Shown: positions 43,021 through 51,169, counted from the stretch's first letter. The stretch is DNA of 64,000 bases from Streptomyces sp. NBC_00223 (GCF_036199905.1 NZ_CP108109.1:1302001-1366000), one strand, 5' to 3'. Notes: generated by a model from the sequence alone, not told the origin. A program made the numbers and translations.

Positions 43021-44534
43021 AATGCCGTCAAGTTTGGCGTTTGGGCTGGTGGGGGTGGGAGTTTGGGCTGTTGTGGTTGATGGTTGCGGTGATGTGGGCG
43101 GTGCCGGTGGGGACGGTCTGGCGTTTCTTGCCGTTGCCGATCTTGCCGGCGGCGTATTTGGACAGGGATCGTTTGACGAGGCGGTTGTATATCCGCAGGC
43201 GGCGTGGGGGTAGTGGGTGGTCGCGGAGGTAGGTGCCGACCGCGCCGAGCAGTCGGGCGTCTGGGGGACCGTCGATCTCGGTGGCGGTGGTGATGCCGTT
43301 GACGGTTTCACGCAGGGCCAGGGCGAAGCCCATCGCGGTGCAGGGCAGCCCTGCGGCGGTCCCGGCGCGGGCCATGACCAGGCGCAGGAGCTGGTAGCTG
43401 ATCAGCAGGGCATGGATCTCCTGGGCCAGGCCGGCTGGGGTAGTGCAGTGCAGGACCCGGCCGCCGAGCATCGTGGACTTGACCGAGCAGAACGTCTCCT
43501 CGACTTCCCACCGGTCGTGGTAACAGGCGGCGATCGCGTCGGCGGGATGGGTGCGCCAGTTGAGCAGGCTGGTGGCCAGCAGCCATGTGCTGGTGCGGGT
43601 GCCCTGGTCGGTGGTGACCTGGACGGTGACGGCGATCGCGCGGACTTCGCGGCCGGCCCGCAGCGTCAGCCATGAGCCGTCGGGGTAGCGCTGAAGGGCC
43701 GGCAGGCGGGCGGTGCGGGGCAGCCGCACCGTGAAGTCGGCCCCGGTGGCGACCAGATCCGACAGGAACCCGGCCGCGTCGAACCCCGCGTCGAGCAGGA
43801 CCAGCATTCCCGTGTGCAGGCTGCGCAGCAGCCGCCGGGCCGGAACGAACTCCCGGCCTGAGACCGGGCCGAAGACCGCATCGGCCAGGGTGCGGGTGGA
43901 GCAGTAGACCAAGGCGATCACCTGCACCAGCGGATAGCCCGCCGTGCCGTAGCGGTGCTTGTGCTTGCCCAGCCAGGCCCGGGTGGCCGCACTGTCCGGG
44001 ACGGCCAGGACCGTGCCGTCGACCGCGCAGACCTCAAGGCCCCGCCACGGCTGCGGCACCGCGGCCGGGTGACGGCACAACTCGCGCAACAGCAACTGCA
44101 GCGGACGCGACCCCAGCCGCACCCGCGCCGCGTGCAGGCCCTGCCGGGTCGGGTCCGGCAACCCCGCGCCACCGAGCGCGGCACCCGCCATCCGGTACAC
44201 CGCCCCCAGGGACACCGACCCGCACAACCCCTGCGCGACCAGCAGATAGACCACCACCCGGGCCGGCAGATCACGCACCCGCCGCTGCACCCGGCCCGTC
44301 CGCGCCAAAACCTCATCGACCACGGAGAACGGCAGCAGCCACGTCAACGGCCCCAGATGCCCCGGCGCGAAACACCCGGCACCTGCGGCCACCGAACGAG
44401 TAATGACAGACTCAGACACAGCAGGGCCCCTCCACGGATCCGGACTCGACACCCATATCCGTAGCGGGGCCCTGCCCCCGCTGTCCCACAAACACCCCAA
44501 CCCCAACAACCCAACCCCCAAACTTGACGGCATT
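43021..44534 (-). mobile_element. IS4-type insertion sequence, complete, 1514 bp
   Basis: The ends are inverted repeats opening AATGCCGTCAAGTTTGG (17 identical bases, then an imperfect match to about 39). Both ends abut GGGGGTACCCCC (43009-43020 and 44535-44546), a 12-bp direct repeat that is itself palindromic. Members of the IS231 branch of IS4 make 10-12 bp target duplications and prefer GGG-N-CCC sites, which agrees. The single transposase gene fills the element and looks intact, so recent movement is plausible. Confidence 0.85.
43028..44419 (-). CDS. IS4 family transposase
   Basis: The 463-residue protein starts at GTG 44419, with GGAGGGG eight bases upstream. It carries an IS4 N-terminal domain (residues 15-110, VVDEVLARTGRVQRRVRDLP), then the DDE residues: Asp in EVCAVDGTVLAVPD, Asp in MLVLLDAGFDAAGF and Glu in YHDRWEVEETFCSVK (the YREK-like motif). 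The stop codon lies within the left inverted repeat. No frameshift is seen. Confidence 0.92.
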   Translation of the reverse strand: MSESVITRSVAAGAGCFAPGHLGPLTWLLPFSVVDEVLARTGRVQRRVRDLPARVVVYLLVAQGLCGSVSLGAVYRMAGAALGGAGLPDPTRQGLHAARVRLGSRPLQLLLRELCRHPAAVPQPWRGLEVCAVDGTVLAVPDSAATRAWLGKHKHRYGTAGYPLVQVIALVYCSTRTLADAVFGPVSGREFVPARRLLRSLHTGMLVLLDAGFDAAGFLSDLVATGADFTVRLPRTARLPALQRYPDGSWLTLRAGREVRAIAVTVQVTTDQGTRTSTWLLATSLLNWRTHPADAIAACYHDRWEVEETFCSVKSTMLGGRVLHCTTPAGLAQEIHALLISYQLLRLVMARAGTAAGLPCTAMGFALALRETVNGITTATEIDGPPDARLLGAVGTYLRDHPLPPRRLRIYNRLVKRSLSKYAAGKIGNGKKRQTVPTGTAHITATINHNSPNSHPHQPKRQT

Positions 44535-44564
44535 GGGGGTACCCCCATCTCGCTTCGCTCGCCC

Positions 44565-45182
44565 GTGCGGGTGCGTCTTCGTCTGCACGTGCAACCCGTG
44601 GGCGGGTCGGGGCCAGTCCGGACGTATCTCTCCCCCAGCTACCGCTGGGAGGTGCCCCCACGAAATGCGCATGTGACGTCCTCCCAGGTTGCGTAACCTG
44701 CGGTCTGCGCATTTCTGCGGGGACACCTCCTCCCCGTCCCCTCCGCTCCGGTTGGCGGCATCCGGCCGCGGGGGGGTGACGGGGACCTGCCCCGACGTCC
44801 CCCGCAACGTGCCCGTCCGTGGTGGGAGTGTTCCCCACCCGCACCACCCGTGCGGGTGGGATGTCGGCTTTCTGTCCTCCAGTGGGTGGCGACCTCGCCA
44901 TCGGCGGCTGTCCGTTCGTATGTGGTGGCCACCCGCACGGTGAGGTGATCTTGGACGGTCACTCGGTCGGACCCTGTCTTTTCCCCCACCACCCCGCGAC
45001 CGTTCGCCGCCAACCGGGCCGGAGGGGACGGGGAGGAGGTGTCCCCGCAGAAATGCGCAAATCCCTGGTTACGCAACCTGGGAAAACGCCACATGCGCAG
45101 TTCGAGGAGTCGCCTCCGGACTGGCCCCGACCCGACCACAGGTTGCACCCGCAGACGACGACGCACCCGCACGGGTGGGCGG
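44565..45182. repeat. Two facing copies of the dispersed repeat (R2 forward, R3 reversed)
   Basis: R2 (about 44565-44780, plus) matches R1 from GTGCGGGTGCGTCTTCGTCTG through TGCGCATTTCTGCGGGGAC. It carries an extra small palindrome (CTCCCCCAGCTACCGCTGGG at about 44629). R3 (about 44838-45182, minus) matches R1 end to end and keeps the 36-base right end at 45147-45182; its other end is degenerate. The two face each other and would form a large interrupted hairpin. The 44547-45322 stretch has no supported gene besides these. Confidence 0.7.
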
Positions 45183-45322
45183 GCGGGGACGAAAAACCCC
45201 CAACGCTACGCGCGGCCAAAGTGCCGCCAATGTGCCGGTGCGAGTGCCGGTCCCGCCAGGGCCGGCCTCGTAGTGTGCGTGGACGTCAAGGGACGGAACG
45301 TCCACCCACCCCAGGAGGCCCC

Positions 45323-45547
45323 ATGAAGCAGCACCGCCTCGCCGCCACCGCGGCCACCGCCGCGGCCGCGGCGATCGTCGCCCTCGGTAGCACCGGCGTG
45401 GCCCACGCCGAGGCCAACCCCGCCTCGTCCACCACCCGCATCACCTCCGCCGTGCAGCTGCAGGCGAACCTCCAGCAGGCGATCACCCTCGAACAGGCCC
45501 AGGTGGGCGCCCTCGGCACGGGCCCGGCCGGCAAGGCCATCGACTGA
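45323..45547 (+). CDS. Small secreted hypothetical protein
   Basis: AGGAGG lies six bases before ATG 45323. The 74-residue product has a Sec-type signal (MKQHRLAATAATAAAAAIVA, cleavage likely after GVAHA) leaving a mature peptide of about 44 residues without cysteines (ITSAVQLQANLQQAITLEQA is its core). It is followed after 57 bases by a Cys-rich protein gene on the same strand. No family is recognised. A structural or peptide-precursor role are both open. Confidence 0.7.
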   Translation: MKQHRLAATAATAAAAAIVALGSTGVAHAEANPASSTTRITSAVQLQANLQQAITLEQAQVGALGTGPAGKAID

Positions 45548-45604
45548 CCCGACGCCCGACCGACCCGCCCGACCCGACCGGCCCCCACCGCGACTGACGA
45601 AGGA

Positions 45605-46087
45605 GTGAGCACTGTGGGAACTGACGATTCCGCCCTCACCTGGTGCCCGAGCGGCCAGGCGAACTCACCCGAGTCCGTCGTCCTCGGTGTGCGCTCGGGC
45701 GACAACGGCCGTGTGACGTACCTCGCCGACCCCGTACCCGCGTCGGAGGTCCTCGGCTCCATCCCCGAGGGCATCGAGCCGACGCGGGTGCTGCGGTTCG
45801 CCTCGCACTGCGTGTCCGCGTGCGCGCACCGGAAGGGGAACGACTGCGGCCTCGTCCAGCGGGTGCTGGCCGTTCCGCCGCCGGACGACACCCGGGCGGT
45901 CCCGCGGTGCCACCTTCGTCCCCAGTGCAAGTGGTGGAACCAAACGGGCGTGGACGCGTGCTACCGCTGCCCGGCCGTCTCCACCTCCGTCTACACCCAC
46001 GACGAACTCGGCACCCTGATCGCCGACCCGACGGCCACGCCCGAGCAGCTGTCCGCCTGGATCGCCGCGGACACCGGTTCCGCGTGA
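45605..46087 (+). CDS. Cysteine-rich protein, putative metal or Fe-S binding
   Basis: The 160-residue product carries about ten cysteines in four groups: LTWCPSGQ, FASHCVSACAHRKGNDCGL, VPRCHLRPQCKWWNQTG and DACYRCPAVST. This layout, with ADPVPASEVLGSI before the first group, matches small actinobacterial proteins I have seen next to radical-SAM or peptide genes and sometimes labelled nitrogen fixation protein. The start is GTG, with AAGGAG directly upstream. No maturase gene is adjacent, so the partner is unknown. Confidence 0.7.
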   Translation: MSTVGTDDSALTWCPSGQANSPESVVLGVRSGDNGRVTYLADPVPASEVLGSIPEGIEPTRVLRFASHCVSACAHRKGNDCGLVQRVLAVPPPDDTRAVPRCHLRPQCKWWNQTGVDACYRCPAVSTSVYTHDELGTLIADPTATPEQLSAWIAADTGSA

Positions 46088-46130
46088 CCCGACGCCGGTT
46101 CCGTGTGACCCGGCGGGAGGCCGCCCGCGC

Positions 46131-46892
46131 CTACCGCAGCCGCTCGGCCAGGAAGTCCTCCCAGGTCCGCGACCCCTTGTCCGAGCCCGCCGGGGCCAGG
46201 TTGTCGCCCGCCCGGTAGGCGCGGCCGGCCTTCCCCGGCATCGGGACCGGCACCAGCAGCCGCCGCCTGCCGCTCGCCTTCAGATAGCCGCGGACCAGCT
46301 CGGCCATCGGGTAGACCTTCGGTCCGGCCAGGTCCGGCACCCGGCCGGCCGGCTCACCGAGGGTCAGTTCCACCAGCCGGGCCGCCACCTCCCGCGCGTC
46401 GACCGGCTGGAACCGCGGTGCGCCCGGGACCGGAATCACCGGCAGCTTGGTCAGCTTCGACAGCACGGTCAGGCACAGGTCGTGGAACTGGGCGGCGCGC
46501 AGCGTCGTCCACGGCACCCCGGACTCGGCCACCGCCCGCTCCGCGCCCTGCTTGGCCCGGAAGTAGCCCAGCGGGACCCGGTCCGCCGCGATGACCGAGA
46601 TGAACACCAGGTGCCGTACCCCCGCGGCCGAGGCGGCCCGCACGAGATTGCGCGCCGCCTCGTCGTCACCCGTGGGGGCGCCCGCGAGGTGCAGTACGGT
46701 GCCGGCTCCGGCCACCGCGGCTTCGGTCCCCTCGTCCTTGAGCAGGTCACCGGTCACATACGTGACGCCGCCCCCGGACTGGTGCGGTTTCCTGCTGAGC
46801 ACCCGTACCTCGGCTCCGGCCTCCAGCAGCAGCGGGGTGACGAGGCGCCCCAGGCTGCCCGTGCCACCGGTGACCAGGATGGATGACGTCAT
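46131..46892 (-). CDS. NAD(P)H-binding atypical SDR (NmrA/YwnB-like)
   Basis: The 253-residue protein has the nucleotide loop VTGGTGSLGRLVTPLLLEAG, then VRVLSRKP and VTYVTGDLLKDEG, VLHLAGAPTGDDEA and a central HLVFISVIAADRVPLGYFRA. An SVIAxDxxxxxYFxxK pattern replaces the classical active site. It resembles LysR-linked and stress SDRs that act as redox sensors or NAD(P)H-quinone reductases. It is convergent with the Cys-rich gene and stands alone. Confidence 0.85.
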   Translation of the reverse strand: MTSSILVTGGTGSLGRLVTPLLLEAGAEVRVLSRKPHQSGGGVTYVTGDLLKDEGTEAAVAGAGTVLHLAGAPTGDDEAARNLVRAASAAGVRHLVFISVIAADRVPLGYFRAKQGAERAVAESGVPWTTLRAAQFHDLCLTVLSKLTKLPVIPVPGAPRFQPVDAREVAARLVELTLGEPAGRVPDLAGPKVYPMAELVRGYLKASGRRRLLVPVPMPGKAGRAYRAGDNLAPAGSDKGSRTWEDFLAERLR

Positions 46893-47072
46893 GGTTGCTC
46901 CAAACTCGTTCGGACCGGGTCCTCGTCCCCCGTCACCTCACCAGCGTTTCGGGGGTCTGTCTCTCTGACACCCCGCGAGCGGGAAATGTGACCGCATGGC
47001 CGAGAGCACCTGGCCGGCGCCCCGGGCGTACCCGCCGTGACACCGGCCGGGCCGAACGGGCGAAAATGGCGC

Positions 47073-47861
47073 ATGGACAACTTCCGGGCCGACGCCTACC
47101 TCAAGCACATCGGCGCCGAGCGGCCGCCCACCGCCGACGCGGACGCGCTGCGCACCCTGCATCTGCTGCACCAGCGCGCCGTCCCCTTCGAGAACCTCTC
47201 CATCCACCTCGGCCAGGACATCGTCCTCGACGAGGACGCGCTCGTCGCGAAGATCGTCGACGCCGGGCGCGGCGGCTTCTGCTACGAGTTGAACGGCGCC
47301 TTCACCGGTCTGCTCCGTTCCCTCGGCTACGAGGTGACGATGCTCTCCGCGCGCGTCTTCACCGAGACCGGCGAGATCGGGCCGCCGTACGACCACATGG
47401 CGCTGCGGGTCGACGCGGCGGACGGCAGCGGACCGTGGCTGGTGGACGTGGGCTTCGGGCGGCACAGCGACTACCCGCTGCGGTACGACGACCGGGCCGA
47501 GCAGCAGGACCCCGGCGGTGTCTTCCGGATCGTGGAGACGCCCGACGGCGACCTGGACGTCCTCCGGGACGGCGCACCCCAGTACCGGCTGGAGCAACGG
47601 CCGTGCGAACTGCGGGACTTCGAGGCGACCTGCTGGTTCCAGCGGACGTATCCGACGTCGCACTTCCGGCTGTCACTGGTGTGCTCGCGGCTCACCGAGG
47701 ACGGCCGGGTGACGCTCAGCGGCCGCACTCTCGTCACGACCGAGGGCGAGCGGCGCGAGGAGCGGGAGCTGAACGAGGCCGAGGTGCTGCCCGCCTACCG
47801 CGAGCACTTCGGGATCACGCTGGACCGCGAACCGGTGGTGGTCGCCCCGCCCGGGGCCTGA
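47073..47861 (+). CDS. nat: Arylamine N-acetyltransferase
   Basis: The 262-residue enzyme has the catalytic triad of NATs: Cys in GRGGFCYELNGAF, His in PPYDHMALRVD and Asp in LVDVGFGRHSDYP. It transfers acetyl from acetyl-CoA to arylamines or aromatic hydrazines; in actinobacteria some members act in natural product pathways. ATG 47073 is chosen over an upstream in-frame ATG because MDNFRADAYLKHIG matches the family start. Confidence 0.93.
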   Translation: MDNFRADAYLKHIGAERPPTADADALRTLHLLHQRAVPFENLSIHLGQDIVLDEDALVAKIVDAGRGGFCYELNGAFTGLLRSLGYEVTMLSARVFTETGEIGPPYDHMALRVDAADGSGPWLVDVGFGRHSDYPLRYDDRAEQQDPGGVFRIVETPDGDLDVLRDGAPQYRLEQRPCELRDFEATCWFQRTYPTSHFRLSLVCSRLTEDGRVTLSGRTLVTTEGERREERELNEAEVLPAYREHFGITLDREPVVVAPPGA

Positions 47862-47895
47862 CGGAAGGGGGCCGGGCCCCGGGCGGAGCGGGACT

Positions 47896-48243
47896 TCAGG
47901 AGAAGACGACGGACCGCAGCTTCAGCCGCTCCGAGGCGTGGCCTCCGTTGGGACGCAGGGTGTAGTAGTCGCCGTCGCAGCCCACGCCGGTGAAGACCGT
48001 GGCCGTGGCGTTCGTGTCGTTCAACGGGGCGAACGCGGGCTCGGTCTCGTCCGGGTCGGACACCTCCGGGAGCGTGATGCACTCACGGCTGGGCGGGTCG
48101 ACGAGCCCGCCGATCTCGTGGGAGCCGTACTCGCCCACGTAGCGGTAGATGAAGTCGCCCTCGGCCGCGTGGGCGGAGGCGGGGAAGCAGAACGCGGCCG
48201 CCAGGGCGCAGGCGACGGCGGCGACGGTGTTGCGGTAACGCAC
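47896..48243 (-). CDS. Secreted hypothetical protein
   Basis: The 115-residue product has a signal peptide (MRYRNTVAAVACALAAAFCF, cleaved near SAHAAEG). The mature domain of about 88 residues contains two cysteines (SRECITLPEV and GVGCDGDYYTLR), probably a disulfide. YTLRPNGGHASERLKLRSVVF is conserved in type with small Streptomyces exported proteins. No function is known. Confidence 0.8.
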   Translation of the reverse strand: MRYRNTVAAVACALAAAFCFPASAHAAEGDFIYRYVGEYGSHEIGGLVDPPSRECITLPEVSDPDETEPAFAPLNDTNATATVFTGVGCDGDYYTLRPNGGHASERLKLRSVVFS

Positions 48244-48390
48244 GGGTGAGACCTTTCACGTTCGGATAAGGCGAACGCGGATCACACTAGGGCGGGGCGA
48301 AACCGGCGAAACGCTTCTTCGTGACGAGACGGTTCGCCGGGCGCGTCGTGCGTGTCGGGGGCTCAGCGGCCCGGGCGTCCGCGGGCCGGG

Positions 48391-49626
48391 TCACACACCC
48401 CAGTCCGCGCGGACCTCCGCGAAGAACTCGTGGAACCCGGGGAACGTCTTCTTCACGCACCCCGGGTCGTCGAAGGTCGTGCCCGGTGTACGCAGCCCGG
48501 CCACCGCGAAGCTCATCGCGATCCGGTGGTCGCCGTGGCAGGCGATCTCGACGGGCGCGGGCGTGCCCGGGTGGATCTCGATCCAGTCGCGGCCGGTCTC
48601 GACCCGGATGCCCTGCCGGCGCAGGTTGTCGGCGCACGCTTCGAGCCGGTCGCACTCCTTGACCCGGGTGTTGTAGACGTCCTCGATCCGGACCGGGCCG
48701 TCGGCGAAGGGGGCGATCGCCGCGAGCGTGGGCATCGTGTCCGAGATGTCCCGCATGTTGACGGTGAGGCCGTGCAGGCGGCCGGTGCCGGTGACGGTGG
48801 TGGCGTCGGGGTCGGTCTCGACGTCGGCGCCCATCCGGCGCAGCACGTCCACGAAACGGAGGTCGCCCTGGAGGGCGTCGGCGCCGAGGCCGGGCACGGT
48901 CGCGCTGCGGCCGCTCAGCGCGGCGGCGGCGAAGAAGTAGCTGGCCGTGGAGGCGTCGGGCTCGATCGGGTAGTCGACGGCGCGGTAGCCGCCGGCCGGG
49001 ACGACGAAGGTGTCGCCGTCGCGGCCGACGTCGACGCCGAAGCGGCGCATCATCGCGAGGGTGATCTCGACGTACGGCACGGAGACGATGCCGGTGACGC
49101 GGATGCGCAGTCCCTCGGTCATCAGCGGGCCGGCCAGCAGGAGCGCGGTGAGGAACTGGGAGGACAGGCTCGCGTCGAGGTCGATCGCGCCGCCCTTGAT
49201 GCCGTCGGCGACGATCCGCAGGGGGAGGTGGCCGTCGGCCTCCTCGTGGGTGAGGTCGACGCCCAGGGTGCGGAGCGCCTGGGTGAGGGGGGCGACCGGG
49301 CGGCGGCGCATCTGGGGGGAGGCGTCGAAGCGGAAGACGCCGTGGCCGGCGGCGGCGAGGGCGGGCAGGAAACGGGCGGCGGTGGCCGCGTCGCGGGCGT
49401 AGACGTCGGCTTCGGTGACGGCGGGGCCGGAGGGGCGGCCGGTGATCCGCCATTCGCCTGCGGCGCGCTCGACGGAGTAGCCGAGGCGGGTCAGGCCCTC
49501 GGCGAAGCCGTCGGTGTCGTCCGAGAGGAGGGGGCGCCGCAGGACGGTGGTCCCCTCGGCCGCGGCGGCGAGGAAGAGGGCTCTCGCGGTCACGGATTTG
49601 GAGCCGGGGACGGCGACGACGGTCAC
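48391..49626 (-). CDS. aroA: 3-phosphoshikimate 1-carboxyvinyltransferase (EPSP synthase) paralogue
   Basis: The 411-residue protein keeps the EPSP synthase residues: PGSKSVTARALF (Lys, Ser), a PQMRRRP stretch where the usual G-N-AGT-MR loop lies, PIEPDASTASYFFAAAA with the catalytic Asp, RVKECDRL and GDHRIAMSFAVAG. The GNSGT-type loop is replaced by FDASPQMRRRPV, which is unusual. Streptomyces genomes often carry a second AroA-like gene. Its GTG overlaps the repeat-filled frame upstream by four bases, placing it in a unit with the Eda-like gene rather than with shikimate genes. Confidence 0.85.
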   Translation of the reverse strand: MTVVAVPGSKSVTARALFLAAAAEGTTVLRRPLLSDDTDGFAEGLTRLGYSVERAAGEWRITGRPSGPAVTEADVYARDAATAARFLPALAAAGHGVFRFDASPQMRRRPVAPLTQALRTLGVDLTHEEADGHLPLRIVADGIKGGAIDLDASLSSQFLTALLLAGPLMTEGLRIRVTGIVSVPYVEITLAMMRRFGVDVGRDGDTFVVPAGGYRAVDYPIEPDASTASYFFAAAALSGRSATVPGLGADALQGDLRFVDVLRRMGADVETDPDATTVTGTGRLHGLTVNMRDISDTMPTLAAIAPFADGPVRIEDVYNTRVKECDRLEACADNLRRQGIRVETGRDWIEIHPGTPAPVEIACHGDHRIAMSFAVAGLRTPGTTFDDPGCVKKTFPGFHEFFAEVRADWGV

Positions 49627-50285
49627 GGGGTGCCTCCTGGCAGGTTCTTCGACTTCGGGCCCGCGCGGCCCCCGCCGAGTCTAGGCGCCGCACCCGCCGA
49701 CCCGACCCGGGGCCGGGTCCCGCGACGGCGGCGGAAAGGGGGTGCCGAGGCGGCCGCGCCCTCGGCCTCCGGCCCGGACCCACGCACGGGCGCCGCGCAG
49801 GGGCAGTTCGGCACCGCCGAACCGGTCCATCCCGCTCCCCGCTGCTGCGGCGAGAAGAATGGGCATGCCGCACCGGCGCCCCTTCGCCCCGGCCAGGGGC
49901 AGTTCGGCACCGCCGAACACGTCCACCCCGCGTCCCGCCACGGCGGCGGGGAGAAGGTGGCCAGGCGCCGGTACCTTCGGCCTCCGGCCCGGACACACGC
50001 ACCGGCGCCACGCAAGCGGGTATGGCACCGCCGAACCGGTCCACCCCGCGTCCCGCCGTCGCGGCGGAAAGAATGGGCACACCGCACGGCGCCCCTTCGC
50101 CCCCAGCCAGGAGCAGTTCGGCACCGCCGGACCGGTCCACCCCGCGTCCCGCCGTCGCGGCGGAAAGAAGGTGCCCAAGCGGCACCCTTGGCCTCCGGCC
50201 CGGAAGTCCGGCGGCCGACGCCCGTCGGGTCGGTGGTGAACTCCTCCCCGTACACGGTCAGATCGACGGTCTCCGGGCCGCTCAT
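49623..50285 (-). CDS. Hypothetical reading frame with genuine-looking start and repeat-filled body
   Basis: ATG 50285 follows AAGGGGG by seven bases. The first 24 codons (MSGPETVDLTVYGEEFTTD) look like a normal protein start. After that, the 220-codon frame is made of in-frame copies of an intergenic-type repeat (RRDGGTRGGPVRRC recurs). It stays open and ends overlapping the aroA GTG by four bases, as coupled genes do. It may be a small gene invaded or extended by repeats, or a chance open frame; expression as a 220-residue protein is doubtful. Confidence 0.35.
   Translation of the reverse strand: MSGPETVDLTVYGEEFTTDPTGVGRRTSGPEAKGAAWAPSFRRDGGTRGGPVRRCRTAPGWGRRGAVRCAHSFRRDGGTRGGPVRRCHTRLRGAGACVRAGGRRYRRLATFSPPPWRDAGWTCSAVPNCPWPGRRGAGAACPFFSPQQRGAGWTGSAVPNCPCAAPVRGSGPEAEGAAASAPPFRRRRGTRPRVGSAGAAPRLGGGRAGPKSKNLPGGTP
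49714..50176. repeat. Direct repeat cluster, about five units of roughly 60 bp in two spacings
   Basis: Units begin near 49803, 49900, 50023 and 50114, with a truncated one at 49714. The core reads TTCGGCACCGCCGAACCGG, then CCCGCGTCCCGCC, then a GGCGGAAAGAATGGGC-like end. A linker reading GGCCTCCGGCCCGGA recurs at 49770, 49980 and 50190. TTCGGC-ACC-GCCGAA inside each unit is a small hairpin. The array lies inside the frame 49623-50285. Confidence 0.75.
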
Positions 50286-50331
50286 CGCGCGTCCCCCTTC
50301 GTTCGGGCGGCTCCTGCGCCGCCCGGCCGTC

Positions 50332-50958
50332 TCAGGTGAGGGAGGCCGAGAGCCGGTCGAGGAGATCGGTGAGGCGTTTGGTGACCGTCGCGCGGTCGCC
50401 GTCGGTGAGGGCCGAGCCCATGCCGACCGCGACCGCGCCCGCGTCCACCCAGTCGGGCGCCTCGGCCACCGTGATGCCGCCGATCGGCAGCAGCGGCGCC
50501 TGCGGGATGATCGCGCGGACGTCGGCGATCCAGTCGGGCGAGTACGCGGTGGCGGGGTAGAGCGTCAGCGCGTCGGCGCCGAGTTCCAGGGCGCGTACGG
50601 CCTCGGTCGGGGTGGCGACGCCGGGGAAGACGGGAATCCCGTAGCGGTGCCCGGTGCGCAGCACCTGTTCGTCGAGGTTCGGCGAGAGCAGGAACTTCGC
50701 GCCCGCCTCGATCGCCATCCGCGCGGACACGTGGTCCAGCACCGTACCGGCCCCGATCACCGCGTCGTCGCCGACCTCTCGGACCAGTGTGGTGACGGCT
50801 TCCAGCGCGAAGGGCGTGGTGAGGGAAATCTCCAGGGTGGTGAGCCCGGCCGACAGCAGCGTGTCGGCGGTGGCGGCGGCCTGGTCGTAGCTCTCACCGC
50901 GGATGGTGGCGAATACCCGCTGGGCCAGTGCGGCCCGGGTGGTCTCCCAGCGGTACAC
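50332..50958 (-). CDS. KDPG/KHG aldolase-like TIM barrel lacking the Schiff-base lysine
   Basis: The 208-residue protein follows the Eda fold closely: LLSAGLTTLEISLTTPFALE with the conserved Glu, IGAGTVLDHVSARMAIEAGA, FLLSPNLDEQVL, PVFPGVATPTEAVRALELGA and a glycine phosphate site (PIGGITVAEAPDW). In Eda the catalytic lysine lies in KFFPA or KLFPA; here the segment reads ALTLYPATAYS, so threonine replaces it. The protein may bind a phosphorylated keto acid without aldolase chemistry, or use another residue. GTG 50958 is the start. Confidence 0.85.
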   Translation of the reverse strand: MYRWETTRAALAQRVFATIRGESYDQAAATADTLLSAGLTTLEISLTTPFALEAVTTLVREVGDDAVIGAGTVLDHVSARMAIEAGAKFLLSPNLDEQVLRTGHRYGIPVFPGVATPTEAVRALELGADALTLYPATAYSPDWIADVRAIIPQAPLLPIGGITVAEAPDWVDAGAVAVGMGSALTDGDRATVTKRLTDLLDRLSASLT

Positions 50959-51169
50959 GGCGGATCGTCCACCTTCCTGAGGGTGCCGCGCGCGGTTCGA
51001 GCGGCGGTGCGGGGTACACGTGATCAGACGCTACCGGCTGTGCGGGGCCGAATCGCCCGGGCCGGGGTCAGCTGTCACCGCAACGTGACATGGGAGGAGC
51101 ATGAGACCCGAGGGGCGCGGGACCGGTCCGGTCCCGGTGCCCCGGCAGGTCGGGCCCGAGGCGCGGCGC

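Noticed and set aside
44639-45172. A 177-codon frame through repeats R2 and R3
   Set aside because: The shared stretch AHFCGDTSSPSPP appears in the frames of all three repeat copies only because the DNA is repeated. Stops and frameshifts differ between copies.
49714-50176. Regularly spaced repeats resembling a CRISPR array
   Set aside because: Units are about 60 bp with imperfect identity, spacers are themselves repeated, and no cas genes are present.
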